In this document: in pieces, positions 9,462 to 18,858 of the stretch
Numbering within the stretch: the first letter of the stretch is position 1
Layout of the letters: every line of letters starts with the position of its first letter
Origin: Hyphomonas sediminis
GTDB lineage: Bacteria > Pseudomonadota > Alphaproteobacteria > Caulobacterales > Hyphomonadaceae
Assembly (NCBI RefSeq): GCF_019679475.1
Contig: NZ_JAIEZP010000001.1
Coordinates: forward strand, 1,054,001 to 1,118,000
Direction: 5' to 3'
Length of the DNA: 64,000 nt
Made by a program: the position numbers and the translations under genes
The notes under the pieces: generated by a model
Seen by the model: the letters and a program-made list of their open reading frames with translations, nothing else
Database searches by the model: none
Told to the model about the DNA's origin: nothing

Positions 9462-10898
9462 TCAGTCGTCGTCCGGGGCGTAGTCCAGCGGCTGCGTCAG
9501 CGGGCGCTGCGGGGGCTTGGGCGGGCTTTCCGGGCCGTCGTCGGGCTGGTGGGGCAGGGCCAGCACGCGGCCTGCTTCCAGTTCCCGGCCATAGCTTTCA
9601 TAGCGCGGGTGGATCAGCTCGCCGACATCACCAAAGGCGTAGACAAGCCGGGCCCAGCCCTGCCGGTCAAAGTCGAACGCGGCGCCCTTGGGGTCGATAT
9701 CGGACCAGTCCGCCTCGCGCGAGGCGGAAACCGCCATCCGGCCCCAACGCTGCGCCTCGCCCATGTCGCCATAGCCTTTCAGGGCGCGCTCCATCAGCAG
9801 GCAGAGGCGGGCAGTCGGGTTTTCTTCCACCAATAGGGCCAGTGTCTTGATCGCTTCCACCCAGTCGGCGGTGTCCATCAGCAGCTCTGCCGAAAGTATG
9901 CGGCTTTCGCGGTGACCGGGATTGGCATCGACCAGTGCCTTCAGGCGCGCGGCGATGTTCTCGCGGCTGTCCTGCGGCACAAGACGGCGGGAAAGCTGGG
10001 CGAGGGCCGGGTGTGGGCGTACTTTCCAGCCAAGCTCGAGCACGCCCTGGGCGGCTTTCGCCTTGCCATCCATCATCAGGAAGCGGGCGCCGTGATAGGC
10101 AGCCGGCGGAAAGTCGGGTGCCGAGCGAATGGCATCGGCGAGGGATTTCTGCGCGGCAGGCTTCTCCGTCACCGGCAGGGCGATCGCGCGCGCTGTGTGC
10201 AGCACGGCGCGGCGGCGCTTCAGGCTCACGCCTTCCACCAGCCCGCGCTTCTCGCCCATCGCCAGGGTTTCCAGCGCCTTGTCCCAGTCGCCTTTGGAAA
10301 CCTGCAGGTCGAACAGGGAGTTGAACGGCCAGTCCGCATCGGAGCGCAGCTCCAATGCTTCGCGCGAACGCGCTTCGGCGGTGAGCTGGTCGCCGCGCTC
10401 GGACGCGGCTGTTGCCGATCCACGCAGGCCGGCCAGCTGCCCGCCTGGCAGGCGCGTCAGCAGGCTCCAGGCGCGCTCGGCGCCGGCCCAGTCATCATTG
10501 GCCTCGGCGGCGCGCGCTTCCAGCAGCAGTTTCAGGCGCTCGTCCTCAGCATGGCGCATGGCTTTTTTGGCGAGGCGCAGCGCGGCTTTGGAATCCCCGC
10601 CTTCTGCCGCCAGAAGGCCTTCGGCCAGCGCCGCATTGGCCTTGCGCGTGCGGGCCGCCCGCTGGGCCTTGGAAATGCGGCCGGGCAGCACAAGAATACC
10701 GGTCGCCAGCCACCAGACCAGCGCAATCAGGCCGCCGAAGACCAGCAGCAGGATGGCCGCCACCCCCGTCCGGACAGAGACGATCTCCTGCCCCACGGGG
10801 AAGGTCACCTCACCGGGAAGGCTGAACGCCCACCAGGCCAGCACCGCGCCGACGGAAATCAGTAGAAGGACGAAAATGAATAGGAAAAACCGGCTCAT
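9462..10898 (-). CDS. hemY: HemY-like tetratricopeptide membrane protein
   Basis: The 478-residue protein has two N-terminal membrane helices (about 5-25 and 45-70) with the HemY_N block between and after them (FSLPGEVTFPVG, GLIALVWWL), then helical TPR-type repeats to about residue 430 and an acidic, proline-rich tail. This is the HemY of the hem operon in proteobacteria, of unclear biochemical role. It is not the protoporphyrinogen oxidase also once called HemY. It is the last gene of hemC-hemD-mitofilin-hemY and starts 4 bp after the mitofilin stop, so co-translation is likely. Confidence 0.9.
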   Translation of the reverse strand: MSRFFLFIFVLLLISVGAVLAWWAFSLPGEVTFPVGQEIVSVRTGVAAILLLVFGGLIALVWWLATGILVLPGRISKAQRAARTRKANAALAEGLLAAEGGDSKAALRLAKKAMRHAEDERLKLLLEARAAEANDDWAGAERAWSLLTRLPGGQLAGLRGSATAASERGDQLTAEARSREALELRSDADWPFNSLFDLQVSKGDWDKALETLAMGEKRGLVEGVSLKRRRAVLHTARAIALPVTEKPAAQKSLADAIRSAPDFPPAAYHGARFLMMDGKAKAAQGVLELGWKVRPHPALAQLSRRLVPQDSRENIAARLKALVDANPGHRESRILSAELLMDTADWVEAIKTLALLVEENPTARLCLLMERALKGYGDMGEAQRWGRMAVSASREADWSDIDPKGAAFDFDRQGWARLVYAFGDVGELIHPRYESYGRELEAGRVLALPHQPDDGPESPPKPPQRPLTQPLDYAPDDD

Positions 10899-10902
10899 GT
10901 TT

Positions 10903-11979
10903 TTAGTTCTCCGGCTCGATCAGGCTAAGCCTGACATCCTCGAGCACTGCCTCCAGCGTGATGCGACGGTTCGCTTCGCGGGTCCAGTCCTGCGTGGCGC
11001 GGCCCGCTTCGCCCTGCAGGCCGTTCAGCGCCTTGACGCTCGCAGAAAGGTCTCCCGCCGCCAGCGCCTTGGAAGATGCCTCAAGAGCTGTGGCGACCGG
11101 GTCTTCGCGCTTGTGCGCCGGGCGCACGGTCACTGCGTCGCCGAAGGCGCGGTTCAGCCAGGAAAGCTGGCTCTCAGTCTGTTCAGCGGCCGCGTCTGTC
11201 TTGGCGGCGGCGGTCACGGCGGCGCGCATCGGCGTAAAGTCTGCCTGCAGGCGGGCAATGGTTGGCACGCCGCTGACATAGGGCGCCAGCCGGCGCACGG
11301 TCTGGTTGGAGGGCAGGGCAGCGCGCAGGGTGCGGTAATCGGCTTCAAAGCCTGCGCCCTTGCGGGCTGCACTCTCGATGGCGGAAAGGGCAAGGGCCGC
11401 TTCGGCCTGCCGGTCTTCCTTTTCCGGTTCCGGCGTAGGCTTTGCAGGGGCGGTTTCGGTCGCAACGGGGGCTGCCGTGGCGGCGGTTTCAAGGTCCATG
11501 ATGCGCGCCTCGAGCGCTGCGATGGTGCGTAGTGCTTCGGCAGGTGTTGCGCCCTTGGTGTCGACGCGCTCCAGCGTCTCGATCCGCGCCGTCAGGCTCT
11601 CCACTGCCGGAATGCCCGCGCCGCTGGCGAGCAGTTCGCTCAGCTTGCGTGAATTGCTGCTCACTTCGCCAACAAGGCTTGAGAGTTCATCGGAGGCTTC
11701 CGGCATTTCGGTGATGCGCCGCTCGAACTCGGCCTGCTGGGCTTCCAGGTCAGCGATCTGCTGTTTCAGCGCGGCAGACTGCCCCGGCAGGATCAGGTCC
11801 CGCCCGAATATTCCGCCGGCAGCTCCCACTAGCGCGGCGGCGAGCGCGGCAACGGCCACGCCGCCCCAGCCGGGCTGGCCAGCGGTCTGCTTGACGGGCA
11901 GCGGTTCGGGCGCCGGTTCGAACTGCGCGTCGATCGGCTCCTCGTTGGGGGCCTGTCCGGGGAAGTTGGTGTCAGTCAT
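10903..11979 (-). CDS. mitofilin-domain inner membrane protein (alphaproteobacterial Mic60 homologue)
   Basis: The 358-residue protein has a soluble acidic, proline-rich N terminus (1-35), one membrane helix rich in Ala and Gly (about 38-60, GWGGVAVAALAAALVGAAGG), a coiled coil (about 68-175) and a helical C domain that I read as a mitofilin signature (WLNRAFGDAVTVRP through ITLEAVLEDVRLSLI). That order and the position between hemD and hemY are those of alphaproteobacterial Mic60, the bacterial relative of the mitochondrial crista-junction protein. Family knowledge suggests a role in shaping or tethering the inner membrane. The C-terminal domain match is by eye, so the assignment is good but not proven. 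Confidence 0.8.
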   Translation of the reverse strand: MTDTNFPGQAPNEEPIDAQFEPAPEPLPVKQTAGQPGWGGVAVAALAAALVGAAGGIFGRDLILPGQSAALKQQIADLEAQQAEFERRITEMPEASDELSSLVGEVSSNSRKLSELLASGAGIPAVESLTARIETLERVDTKGATPAEALRTIAALEARIMDLETAATAAPVATETAPAKPTPEPEKEDRQAEAALALSAIESAARKGAGFEADYRTLRAALPSNQTVRRLAPYVSGVPTIARLQADFTPMRAAVTAAAKTDAAAEQTESQLSWLNRAFGDAVTVRPAHKREDPVATALEASSKALAAGDLSASVKALNGLQGEAGRATQDWTREANRRITLEAVLEDVRLSLIEPEN

Positions 11980-12048
11980 GTATCCGTCGGTGGTTCAAAT
12001 ATTGGGCGTGAGTGTGGCACAAGCCGCAGCTGCGGCAAAGCGAGCCGG

Positions 12049-12762
12049 TCAGGCGCCTGCCGCCGCGCTGAGCGCTTCCATTAGCGCGTCCTCGTTCGGG
12101 CGTCCCGCAATGTGCAGCCCCGCTTTGGGAATATCGGTCAGGGGCGCCGCCGCCGTTTCGGAAATGGCGATCAGCACGGCGCAGCAGAGATCGGCACCAG
12201 ATGCGGCAATCGCCGCGGCGCCTTTCGCCGAGTGAATTAGCAGGAAAACGGGCGCGTGTAGCGCCGCCAGCGCTTCCTCCGTCAGCGCTGGGGCCGCTTC
12301 GGTATTATATGGCGCCGCAAAGCGGGCATCGAGCCCGGCAGTCTTCAGTCCGGCCACCAGGTTTCCGGCGGCGGCGTCATTGGCAATGTGCAGCAGCGGC
12401 CCGAGAAGTTCGGATCGCGCTGTCACGATCAGCCGCGCCAGATCCTCTGCGTCGCCATCGCCCTCCACAACGCGCCCAAAGCCGACCTGCCTTGCCGCCT
12501 CTGCCGTCGACGGGCCAACGCACCAGGCTGTCAGCTCTGCCGGAGAAGCGCCCGCCAGCGCGAAAGCGCGCACGCCATTGGCGCTGGTGAACACTATATC
12601 GGCCACCCCATCGAGCAGGGTAGGGGCGAGCCCCGTCTGCACAATGCGTAGCATTGGGGAAACAATCGGCGCGAAGCCAAGCGCTTTCAGGCGGGCGGCT
12701 GTTTCGTCCGCGCCAGGCTGCGTGCGTGTAACGATCACCGCCCGGCCCGGTATTGGGGTCAC
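12049..12762 (-). CDS. hemD: uroporphyrinogen-III synthase
   Basis: Closes and inverts ring D of hydroxymethylbilane to give uroporphyrinogen III. HemD proteins vary widely, and this 237-residue one shows the usual marks: an early [26 protein letters not shown] (the SxNG loop) and [16 protein letters not shown], with HSAKGAAA in the second half. I choose the GTG start at 12762, because it overlaps the hemC stop as GTGA; the longer frame to 12933 only runs back through hemC. Position in the hem operon strongly supports the call. A 69-bp gap separates it from the mitofilin gene. Confidence 0.92.
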   Translation of the reverse strand: MTPIPGRAVIVTRTQPGADETAARLKALGFAPIVSPMLRIVQTGLAPTLLDGVADIVFTSANGVRAFALAGASPAELTAWCVGPSTAEAARQVGFGRVVEGDGDAEDLARLIVTARSELLGPLLHIANDAAAGNLVAGLKTAGLDARFAAPYNTEAAPALTEEALAALHAPVFLLIHSAKGAAAIAASGADLCCAVLIAISETAAAPLTDIPKAGLHIAGRPNEDALMEALSAAAGA

Positions 12763-13724
12763 CGCTCGTCCCCGAATACCGGCAGGGCTTCCTTCGCCGC
12801 AAAGATGATTTCCTGGGCAACGGCGCGGCCCAGCAGCACAAGCTGCGCTTCGCTCGCCTCCTTGCTGCATACCCCGTCGCCGCGCCAGCGTGCTGCGCCG
12901 CCGGGGCTCAGCACTTCGCCCACCAGTCGCCACTCATCGCCATTGTCGAAAAGGTGCGCGGCAATCGGCGTGCGGCAGCTGCCGTCGAGCTTCTCAAGGA
13001 AGGCGCGTTCGGCAGTTGCCGCCGCCCGGCTCTGGGCGTGGTTCAGCGTGCTCAGTGCGTCCAAAAGATCCGGATCTGCATCTTCGCGGACAACCACGCC
13101 GATGATGCCTTGCCCTGCTGCTGGCAGCATGTCTTCCAGCGGAACGGGCGTTGCCACATCTGCCATGCCAAGGCGTGTCAGGCCGGCCATCGCCAGGAAA
13201 GTGGCGTCGGCCAGTCCTTCTTCCAGCTTGCGCATACGGGTGGCGACATTGCCGCGGAAGGTGACGACCTGCAGGTCCGGGCGCAGCGACAGCACCTGCG
13301 CTTCCCGGCGCAAAGACGCGGTGCCGAGCTTGGCACCCTCGGGCAGTTCCTGGATCGACTTGACGGTGTGCGAGAGGAAGCCATCGCGCGGATCTTCCCG
13401 TTCGGGGAAGGCCGCGAAGAACTGTCCCGGTGGAAGCACGGTGGGCACGTCCTTCAGGCTGTGCACAGCCAGGTCCAGCTCGCCGCGCGTCAGAGCATCG
13501 TCCAGCTCACGCGTGAACAGGCCTTTGCCGCCGGAATTGATCAGCCGCTCGGTCGTCAGCTTGTCGCCGGTGGTGGTGAATGTGACGATCTCGGCGTCCA
13601 GCATGCCGCCGGACGCGGCGCGGAGGCCGTCTGCGATCTGGTGGGCCTGCGCCAGCGCCAGCGGGGAGCCGCGCGTGCCAAGCCGAAGGCGCTTCGCGCC
13701 GGATTTGGGTTGAATATCAGTCAT
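12759..13724 (-). CDS. hemC: porphobilinogen deaminase (hydroxymethylbilane synthase)
   Basis: Polymerises four porphobilinogens to hydroxymethylbilane. The 321-residue protein has [15 protein letters not shown] at the start, [27 protein letters not shown] with the catalytic aspartate region, ASLRREAQ, and Cys250 in [10 protein letters not shown], the residue that carries the dipyrromethane cofactor. The start at 13724 (MTDIQPKSG) is placed by homology; the frame runs open far upstream only as a shadow of the opposite gene. It is the first gene of the hem operon, so the promoter should lie in the 102-bp gap shared with the divergent DUF885 peptidase gene. Confidence 0.96.
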   Translation of the reverse strand: MTDIQPKSGAKRLRLGTRGSPLALAQAHQIADGLRAASGGMLDAEIVTFTTTGDKLTTERLINSGGKGLFTRELDDALTRGELDLAVHSLKDVPTVLPPGQFFAAFPEREDPRDGFLSHTVKSIQELPEGAKLGTASLRREAQVLSLRPDLQVVTFRGNVATRMRKLEEGLADATFLAMAGLTRLGMADVATPVPLEDMLPAAGQGIIGVVVREDADPDLLDALSTLNHAQSRAAATAERAFLEKLDGSCRTPIAAHLFDNGDEWRLVGEVLSPGGAARWRGDGVCSKEASEAQLVLLGRAVAQEIIFAAKEALPVFGDER

Positions 13725-13826
13725 GAGCCTCCCTAGCGGCTGTGGCGGCGCTTGCCAATTGACGCGGGAGACGCAGGGCGGTACCTCTTCATATCGTTTT
13801 ACGGCAAATTCCCCGGAGGATTCCCC

Positions 13827-15695
13827 ATGCTTCGCAGTGCTGTTTCGGCTCTTGCTCTTGCTTTTGTGCTTGGTGCCTGTGCGCCAGACACCCCCAAACA
13901 GGCCCCTTTGGCCGAACTCACAACTGAAGAACAGGCTGCGCTTAGCGAAAGTCTGAACGCCTGGTTCGACGCCAAATACGAGGAACAGCTGCAGGAAAGC
14001 CCATTCCAGCTCACCTTCCTTGGCCGAAAGGAGAAGAACGACCAGCTCGATTGCGTGACGGTCGCCTGTCAGGACGAGCAGCTGGCAAAGGCCAAGGCCG
14101 CTGTCGATGAGCTGAAGGCCACCTTCAACTACGACCAGCTTTCGCCCGCCGACAAGGATTCCTACGATCTCTGGGTGTTCCAGTATGAGCAGGCCGCAAA
14201 GGCGGTTCAGTACCGGGACAACGGGCTGGTCTTCAATCAGATGAGCGGGACGCACACCTTCGTGCCAACCTTCCTGATGCAGTTCCACACAGTCGATGAA
14301 GAAGCCGACGCCGCGGCCTATGTGAAGCGGATTTCCGCGGCAGGCGGTCTCCTGCGCGAGCTTTTGAGCCAGGCCAAGGACAAGGCAGGCAAGGGCGTTC
14401 ACGCGCCGAAATTTGCCTATGATGCCGTTGCTGAAGAGTCCCGCAAGATCATCACCGGCGCTCCGTTTACGGATGGGCCTGACAGCGTGATCCTGGCGGA
14501 TTTCAAAGCTGATGTTCAGCAGCTTGTCGACGGTGGCAAGACAGCGCCTGAAACGGCCGCCCAGCTGGTCGCCGACGCAGAAGCCGCGCTGAAGAATGAC
14601 TTCCAGCCCGTTTATGAAGAAATCATCGCCTTCGTGACCGAAGATTCGGCCAATTCGCCTGACGTCTCCGGCCCGCAGGGACTCAGCACGCAGCCCAATG
14701 GCGGCGCCTATTATGATTTCATGCTGTCGCAGATGACGACGACGGACATGACAGCAGACGAAATTCACAATCTTGGCCTGTCGGAAGTTGACCGCATCCA
14801 TGGCGAGATGGAGGCCATTAAGGCCCAGGTTGGCTTTGAGGGCACGCTGAACGAATTCTTCGCCAGCATCCGCGACGACAAGGGCAATCCACAGCACTAC
14901 TATCCCGATACGGATGAAGGCCGTCAGGCCTATATCGATGACGCGACTGCTGCCATTCAAAAGATCAAGGCAGTGTTGCCGGAATATTTTGGCCTGCTGC
15001 CAAAGGCGGATCTCGTGGTCAAGCGGGTGGAAGCCTTCCGCGAGCAGCCTGGCGCCGCCCAGCATTACTATCCGGGCACGCCGGACGGTTCGCGCCCCGG
15101 CGTCTACTATGCTCACCTCTCGGACATGAAAGCCATGCCGAAGGGCGAGCTGGAAGTGATCGCCTATCATGAAGGCCTTCCGGGTCACCACATGCAGATC
15201 TCGATTGCCCAGGAGCTGACCGGCGTGCCGCAGTTCCGCACGCAAGCCGGTTTCACGGCCTATTCGGAAGGCTGGGGCCTTTATTCTGAAAAGCTCGCCA
15301 AGGAAATGCCAGGCACCTACACCGATCCGTATTCGGATTTCGGCCGTCTCGGCTCCGAAATCTGGCGCGCCATCCGTCTCGTTGTCGATACCGGCCTTCA
15401 CTCCAAAGGCTGGACCGAAGACCAGGCCGTGCAGTATTTCCTCGACAATTCGGCCATCACTGAAGCGCAGGCTCGGTCTGAAGTGCAGCGCTACATCGTC
15501 ATTCCCGGACAGGCGACCGCTTATAAAGTCGGCATGATCGAAATCCAGCAGATGCGCGCCCGCGCAGAAGCTGAGCTTGGCGACAAGTTCGACATCCGCG
15601 CCTTCCATGACACCGTTCTGGGCGGCGGCGCGCTGCCGCTGGCAATGCTGAACGCCAAGATCGATCGCTGGATTGCTGGCGTGAAAGCCTCGTAA
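13827..15695 (+). CDS. DUF885 family putative zinc metallopeptidase, lipoprotein
   Basis: The 622-residue protein begins with a lipoprotein signal, [18 protein letters not shown], with the lipid-bearing cysteine at 18. GGAGGA lies 6 bp before this ATG; an in-frame ATG at 13752 would spoil the signal. The long helical body carries [12 protein letters not shown] (HEGLPGHH at 448-455), the expected zinc site of DUF885 proteins, followed by [10 protein letters not shown]. It should be anchored in the envelope facing the periplasm. Substrate is unknown. It is divergent from hemC, and a clear terminator follows. The truncated gene at the left edge is a paralogue. Confidence 0.92.
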   Translation: MLRSAVSALALAFVLGACAPDTPKQAPLAELTTEEQAALSESLNAWFDAKYEEQLQESPFQLTFLGRKEKNDQLDCVTVACQDEQLAKAKAAVDELKATFNYDQLSPADKDSYDLWVFQYEQAAKAVQYRDNGLVFNQMSGTHTFVPTFLMQFHTVDEEADAAAYVKRISAAGGLLRELLSQAKDKAGKGVHAPKFAYDAVAEESRKIITGAPFTDGPDSVILADFKADVQQLVDGGKTAPETAAQLVADAEAALKNDFQPVYEEIIAFVTEDSANSPDVSGPQGLSTQPNGGAYYDFMLSQMTTTDMTADEIHNLGLSEVDRIHGEMEAIKAQVGFEGTLNEFFASIRDDKGNPQHYYPDTDEGRQAYIDDATAAIQKIKAVLPEYFGLLPKADLVVKRVEAFREQPGAAQHYYPGTPDGSRPGVYYAHLSDMKAMPKGELEVIAYHEGLPGHHMQISIAQELTGVPQFRTQAGFTAYSEGWGLYSEKLAKEMPGTYTDPYSDFGRLGSEIWRAIRLVVDTGLHSKGWTEDQAVQYFLDNSAITEAQARSEVQRYIVIPGQATAYKVGMIEIQQMRARAEAELGDKFDIRAFHDTVLGGGALPLAMLNAKIDRWIAGVKAS

Positions 15696-15720
15696 AGCCA
15701 CGAGGCATCTGAATCTGAGA

Positions 15721-15754
15721 AGCCCTCTCCGGAAACGGGGAGGGCTTTTCTTTT
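15721..15754 (+). terminator. rho-independent terminator after the DUF885 gene
   Basis: Arms AGCCCTCTCCG and CGGGGAGGGCT (one G-T pair) around GAAA, then TTTCTTTT, starting 25 bp after the stop at 15695. Confidence 0.9.
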
Positions 15755-15840
15755 GCCCTGCCTTCTGCCGCGTTTGCCTCTGCGTAACCCCTTGCCGGGG
15801 TTGTCCGCCCGCCTATCGTCAGTGGCGGAGGAACATCGCC

Positions 15841-17004
15841 ATGGATCTTGTTTTCCCGCCGCATGTCGAGGACTTTCGCCGTGAAGTGCGCAGCTGGTTC
15901 GCGCGTGATTTTCCGGCCGATATCATCGCAAAATACAAATCCGGCCAGCCGCTGACGACCGCTGAAGTGCGCCGCTCGGAAATGGCACTGGGTGCAAAGG
16001 GCTGGCTCGCGTCTGCCTGGCCGAAGGAGCATGGCGGTCCCGGCTGGAGCATTGAGGAACAGTATGTCTTCGATGAGGAGCTGGAACGCGCCGGCGTGCC
16101 CACTGTCACGCCGATGGGTGTCGTCTATGTCGGGCCGGTCATCTACACTTTCGGGTCCGAAGAGCAGAAGGCCCGCTGGCTGCCGGGTATCCGCGATGGC
16201 TCGGTCGGTTGGGCGCAGGGGTATTCCGAGCCGGGCGCGGGTTCAGACCTTGCCAGTCTGGAGTTTTCTGCCGAGCTGAAAGACGGCACCTATGTTCTCA
16301 ACGGCCACAAGATCTGGACCTCTTCTGCTCAGCATGCGGACTGGATTTTCCTCCTCGCCCGCACCAGCCGCCGCGAGAAGAAGCAAGAAGGCATCTCCTT
16401 CATCTGCTGCCCCACCAATGCTCCCGGTGTCACGGTAAAGCCCATCGTCACCATCGATGGCGCACATGTGCTCAATGAAGTCCTTTTCGAGAATGCAGAG
16501 GTGCCCGAGGCCAACCGGATCGGGGAAGAAGGCAAGGGCTGGACCTATTCGCAATACCTGCTCGGCTTTGAACGCACCTCCTATGCCCGCATCGGTGGCA
16601 AGCGCGCGATGCTCCGCCATGTCCGCGCGCTGGCGAGTATCGGCTCTCCGGCCAGCAATGAACGCCTGATGGATGATCCGGGGTTTGCCATGCGGCTGGC
16701 GTCGGCAGAGATTGCGGTCGATGGGCTGGAAATGACGGTCTTCCGCATCCTGTCGGCTGCGGCGTCAGGCGGGTCACTGGGGGACGCTGCCTCGACCGTG
16801 AAGATCCTCGCCACAGAAACCCATCAGCGGATCACGGAGCTTTTTCTTGATGCTGCAGGCGCCTTCATGGGCCACCGGGGCGAGAGCGCCGGCACCGCGC
16901 CGCGTGACGTTGCCAGCTATTTTGCCGGCCGCGCCCAGTCGATCTATGGCGGCACCAACGAGATCCAGAAGAACATCATCGCCCGCAAGGTGCTGGGTCT
17001 CTGA
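15841..17004 (+). CDS. acyl-CoA dehydrogenase
   Basis: A 387-residue FAD enzyme that introduces a trans-2,3 double bond into an acyl-CoA. Visible blocks are GYSEPGAGSDLASLEF (flavin/substrate loop, about 126-141), KIWTSSAQHADW, and the C-terminal IYGGTNEIQKNIIARKVLGL. The N-terminal helical domain, central beta domain and C-terminal helical domain have normal lengths. Chain-length preference cannot be read from the sequence; the form resembles the FadE6/17/26-type group often used for unusual acyl chains. It stands alone, and converges on dsbB with a 4-bp gap. Confidence 0.93.
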   Translation: MDLVFPPHVEDFRREVRSWFARDFPADIIAKYKSGQPLTTAEVRRSEMALGAKGWLASAWPKEHGGPGWSIEEQYVFDEELERAGVPTVTPMGVVYVGPVIYTFGSEEQKARWLPGIRDGSVGWAQGYSEPGAGSDLASLEFSAELKDGTYVLNGHKIWTSSAQHADWIFLLARTSRREKKQEGISFICCPTNAPGVTVKPIVTIDGAHVLNEVLFENAEVPEANRIGEEGKGWTYSQYLLGFERTSYARIGGKRAMLRHVRALASIGSPASNERLMDDPGFAMRLASAEIAVDGLEMTVFRILSAAASGGSLGDAASTVKILATETHQRITELFLDAAGAFMGHRGESAGTAPRDVASYFAGRAQSIYGGTNEIQKNIIARKVLGL

Positions 17005-17008
17005 TCCT

Positions 17009-17527
17009 TCAGCGTGTTCGATAGGTCCGGAAGGTCACTGCGGCGGCAACAAAGCTGATCACCGCAAGTGCGGCCGAGATGACGCCGTTCCATCCGGCCA
17101 TCGACAGGCCAAGAATGTAGAAGGGCGCGTCGTTGCAGGCGGGCAGGTCGAATGACTGGTCAAGGTTGCCGATGGCAAACGGGTCGACCGCCGGTCCGGC
17201 GGAACAGCCCGCAGGCGGCGGAAAAATCGCCCATTCGACGCCCGCATGGTAGGCCGCCACGATGACGCCGACGATGAAGACCAGCCCGATCAGTACGTTC
17301 AGGGCTACCAGGAAGCGCCGTTTCGGCATGAAGCGCCACCAGGTGAGGCCGGTCAGCGTCATCGCGATCAGCGCCCAGTAGACTTCCCTCTGCCGCAGGC
17401 ACAGCGGGCAGGGGGCAAGCCCCCCGAGGGATTCAAAAGCATGGGCCGCGGCCAGCATCAGCGCCGAGGCGCCAAGGGCAAGGGCGGGCCAGCGCCAGCC
17501 TGAAAGGGCGGAAGTTATCAGCTGCAT
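17009..17527 (-). CDS. dsbB: disulfide bond formation protein DsbB family
   Basis: The 172-residue inner membrane protein has four membrane helices and the two cysteine pairs of DsbB: CPLC at 40-43 and Cys108/Cys131 in the second periplasmic loop. DsbB reoxidises the periplasmic oxidase DsbA and passes electrons to quinone. The start is put at 17527 (MQLITSAL), because the open frame upstream to 17617 adds a stretch without a membrane or signal character. No dsbA is present in the window. It is followed, in its direction, by the convergent acyl-CoA dehydrogenase, and preceded by an ExoD-like gene 49 bp away on the same strand. Confidence 0.88.
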   Translation of the reverse strand: MQLITSALSGWRWPALALGASALMLAAAHAFESLGGLAPCPLCLRQREVYWALIAMTLTGLTWWRFMPKRRFLVALNVLIGLVFIVGVIVAAYHAGVEWAIFPPPAGCSAGPAVDPFAIGNLDQSFDLPACNDAPFYILGLSMAGWNGVISAALAVISFVAAAVTFRTYRTR

Positions 17528-17576
17528 GTCGCAGACCTTCGGCGCCAAACCGGGGGACGCGCAATGCGGCGGCGTG

Positions 17577-18218
17577 TCACGAGCCGAGAATGGCCGTCGA
17601 AATATGCGTGATGACATTCACGCCCAGCAGGGCGCCCGTGATCAGCGCGCCAACCCAGAGCGTCCCGAGGATGACGCCACCGGTCACGGCCAGCCCGTCC
17701 TTCTGCATCAACCCGAATGCCGTCACGGCCACCGCCATGCCAGGGACGGTGTTGGTCAGCGGCAGCGGTACAAGGATGGAGCTGCAGAAAACAAACAGGA
17801 ACAGGCCGATCACGCGCTCGGAGCGTCGCCCGGTAATCACGCTGAAGCGGGGCCGGATGATTCGCTCGATCCAGCCGAACCATTTGCGCCCGCCGGTCGC
17901 CATCTGCGTCAGGCCCTTGCGATCGATCTTGCGCGCAGCAAGGCCCGAAGGCAGCCAAGGCTCCTCCCGCCCGATCACCATTTGGAAGGCCAGGGCCAGC
18001 ATCGGCAGCGCCACCACCTGCGGTACGCCATAAAGGAAAGGGATGCAGCAGGGCAGGGCCAGCAGGAACAGGCCCGCGCCAAAGGCGCTCTCGTCCAGCC
18101 GGTCGAAAATCTGGCGCAGCGAATATCCTTCTTCCGGCGCGCCGGCTGCCAGGTCTTCGATAATCTGCAGAAGGGTGCGCTCGCGGGAGCTGTCAGGCTG
18201 GGTCATGGGCTCGCTCAT
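17577..18218 (-). CDS. ExoD family membrane protein
   Basis: The 213-residue protein has the ExoD pattern: a short N-terminal region, then FGAGLFLLALPCCIPFLYGVP, a polar centre (RREEPW-like GREEPWLPSGLA, RPRFSVITGRRSERVIG), and a second hydrophobic half with LVPLPLTNTVPGMAVAV. ExoD was named for a rhizobial exopolysaccharide defect; its molecular role is unknown. The protein is expected in the inner membrane. A paralogue, closer in layout than in sequence, is at 35715. Upstream lies tRNA-Leu on the other strand. Confidence 0.85.
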   Translation of the reverse strand: MSEPMTQPDSSRERTLLQIIEDLAAGAPEEGYSLRQIFDRLDESAFGAGLFLLALPCCIPFLYGVPQVVALPMLALAFQMVIGREEPWLPSGLAARKIDRKGLTQMATGGRKWFGWIERIIRPRFSVITGRRSERVIGLFLFVFCSSILVPLPLTNTVPGMAVAVTAFGLMQKDGLAVTGGVILGTLWVGALITGALLGVNVITHISTAILGS

Positions 18219-18294
18219 ATCATGGCTCAGCTAGCAGTGAGAGATTGACATATCACTTCCCGGTACGGCAGGAGGACATCCGTCCTTCACGGGC

Positions 18295-18378
18295 GCCCCT
18301 GTGGTGAAATGGTAGACGCGGCGGATTCAAAATCCGCTTCCGCAAGGAGTGCTGGTTCAAGTCCGGCCAGGGGCACCA
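18295..18378 (+). tRNA. tRNA-Leu (anticodon CAA), island attachment gene
   Basis: An 84-nt class II tRNA. The acceptor arm is GCCCCTG/CAGGGGC, the anticodon stem GCGGA/TCCGC with loop TTCAAAA (anticodon CAA, reading TTG), then a long variable arm TTCCGCAAGGAGT and the T arm CTGG-TTCAAGT-CCGG. CCA is encoded. TTGACA at 18245-18250 may be its -35 box. The last 34 bases, with the next two, are repeated at 20848-20881, so the gene has been used as an integration site and remains intact. Confidence 0.97.
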
Positions 18379-18380
18379 TT
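18347..18380 (+). repeat. left attachment repeat (attL), 3' end of tRNA-Leu
   Basis: Direct repeat partner of 20848-20881. The last 20 bp (18361-18380, GTCCGGCCAGGGGCACCATT) are identical; the 14 bp before them match at all but 4 positions. Confidence 0.92.
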
Positions 18381-18434
18381 TTTCGATATAACTAGTTGAT
18401 TGTATTGAAAAATTTTGGGGCTATGGATTCCGGC

Positions 18435-18477
18435 CCACCCTTCAAGCCACCCTCTTCGATGCGAAACTATGTTCCGC
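18435..18477 (+). repeat. 43-bp subterminal repeat, left copy
   Basis: Two CCACC boxes 12 bp apart followed by TGCGnAACTATGTTCnGC. It aligns without gaps to 20728-20770 with 31 of 43 bases equal, in the same orientation. It lies 55 bp inside the left att site and about 105 bp before the AlpA-like gene. It may be an integrase arm site or an operator for the regulator. Confidence 0.7.
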
Positions 18478-18582
18478 TAAGTTGCGGAGTGACTCACTCA
18501 TTTCGCTGCCGTATCATCCTCAACGCCTAGGTACGTCGTAACCCAGGGCATCGCGATGCTCTTCATTCGTGGAGACATCGAG

Positions 18583-18783
18583 ATGCGGATACTCTCAAAG
18601 CGCCAGTTGAAGGAGCTGGTTTTGTACTCACCCCAACACGTCGCCAGACTGGAGAAGGCCGGCCAATTCCCGCAACGGGTACAGCTCGGTCCGAACCGTG
18701 TAGGCTGGGTGGAGGCGGAAGTGCTGGACTGGCTACAGCAACGACTGGAGGGCCGCGAAGCGCCCACCCGACGCTCCTCCTAG
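18583..18783 (+). CDS. AlpA-like excisionase/regulator
   Basis: A 66-residue winged-helix-turn-helix protein. It reads MRILSKRQLKELVLYSPQHV and then ARLEKAGQFPQRVQLGPNRVGW, the compact AlpA/MerR-like fold in which FP.RV.LG.NRVGW is the hallmark, and VEAEVLDWLQQRL closes it. GGAG lies 8 bp before the ATG at 18583; an ATG at 18556 is possible but has no site. In islands such as CP4-57 AlpA switches on the integrase gene. Here the integrase is broken, so any target would be the 43-bp repeats or elsewhere. Confidence 0.85.
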   Translation: MRILSKRQLKELVLYSPQHVARLEKAGQFPQRVQLGPNRVGWVEAEVLDWLQQRLEGREAPTRRSS

Positions 18784-18791
18784 AGGAGTTC

Positions 18792-18833
18792 GAGCGGCTG
18801 GCCGTGCACAGGTCAGCCGCTCATTTCACTTTC
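18792..18833 (+). terminator. hairpin after the AlpA-like gene
   Basis: Arms GAGCGGCTG and CAGCCGCTC around a 13-nt loop, then ATTTCACTTT, beginning 9 bp after the stop codon. The T stretch is broken, so strength is uncertain. Confidence 0.55.
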
Positions 18834-18858
18834 GAGGCAAAGGCGGAGAAAATGTGTA

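Noticed and set aside
13725..15701. Upstream 659 codons of the open frame that contains hemC
   Set aside because: HemC is complete from 13724. The rest is antisense to the DUF885 peptidase gene and does not look like a protein; not a fusion.
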